From Akkermansia sp. (GTDB lineage: Bacteria; Verrucomicrobiota; Verrucomicrobiia; Verrucomicrobiales; Akkermansiaceae), in contig JAFZGH010000123.1 in NCBI GenBank assembly GCA_017555465.1, positions 1 to 7,062 of the forward strand: DNA of 7,062 bases, in the 5' to 3' direction. Below, in pieces: positions 6,117 through 7,062 of the stretch. Each line of letters starts with the position of its first letter. Position 1 is the first letter of the stretch. Both the position numbers and the translations under genes were made by a program. The notes below the pieces were generated by a model, which was not told where the DNA came from, did no database searches, and saw nothing but the letters and a program-made list of their open reading frames with translations.

Positions 6117-7062
<946 letters not shown>

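Overview
The window reads as ordinary chromosomal DNA of a high-GC (roughly 58-60% by eye) Gram-negative bacterium. Two proteins carry lipoboxes, two more carry Sec signal peptides ending in an A-x-A site, and there is an L,D-transpeptidase. Coding is dense, Shine-Dalgarno motifs are mostly missing, and the signal peptides and gene mix would suit the Verrucomicrobiota (Akkermansia-like) or another PVC-group lineage. That taxonomic guess is an inference from style only; no rRNA or other marker is present. No phage, transposon, CRISPR array, tRNA or rRNA was seen.

Layout. Everything from 1 to 5960 is transcribed leftwards (minus strand). Only the last gene, recQ (6117 to the window end, cut off), runs rightwards. 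From right to left: (i) a 156-base divergent intergenic region holds back-to-back promoters for recQ and for a small secreted cysteine- and lysine-rich repeat protein (5619-5960), whose gene ends in a textbook terminator (5556-5592). (ii) A secreted four-repeat ankyrin protein (4935-5414) has its own promoter, Shine-Dalgarno site and strong terminator (4869-4905). (iii) A SulP-family anion transporter with a C-terminal STAS domain (3089-4795) has a near-consensus promoter only a few bases before its start codon. (iv) A tight cluster follows: a 45-residue lipoprotein (2893-3030), the ribosome-associated GTPase HflX (1573-2883), a lipoprotein L,D-transpeptidase (938-1576) and a ComM/YifB-type AAA+ ATPase (1-934, cut off at the window edge). 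Gaps in this cluster are 9 bases, a 4-base ATGA overlap and 3 bases, so it is almost certainly one transcription unit with translational coupling.

How they work together. The cluster joins ribosome rescue/heat-stress functions (HflX), peptidoglycan 3-3 crosslinking or lipoprotein attachment (transpeptidase) and natural-transformation branch migration (ComM). I see no single pathway; the link is most likely co-expression. RecQ is an independent DNA-repair helicase. The secreted cysteine-rich and ankyrin proteins are neighbours in one compartment with very similar signal peptides, but each has its own terminator.

Most interesting points: the exported metallothionein-like repeat protein; three genes (small lipoprotein, sulP, recQ) whose predicted transcription start falls on or within about 5 bases of the start codon, suggesting leaderless mRNAs; and a compact site at 3018-3066 where a long hairpin, a promoter and a start codon are superimposed. 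I found no convincing new multi-gene system.
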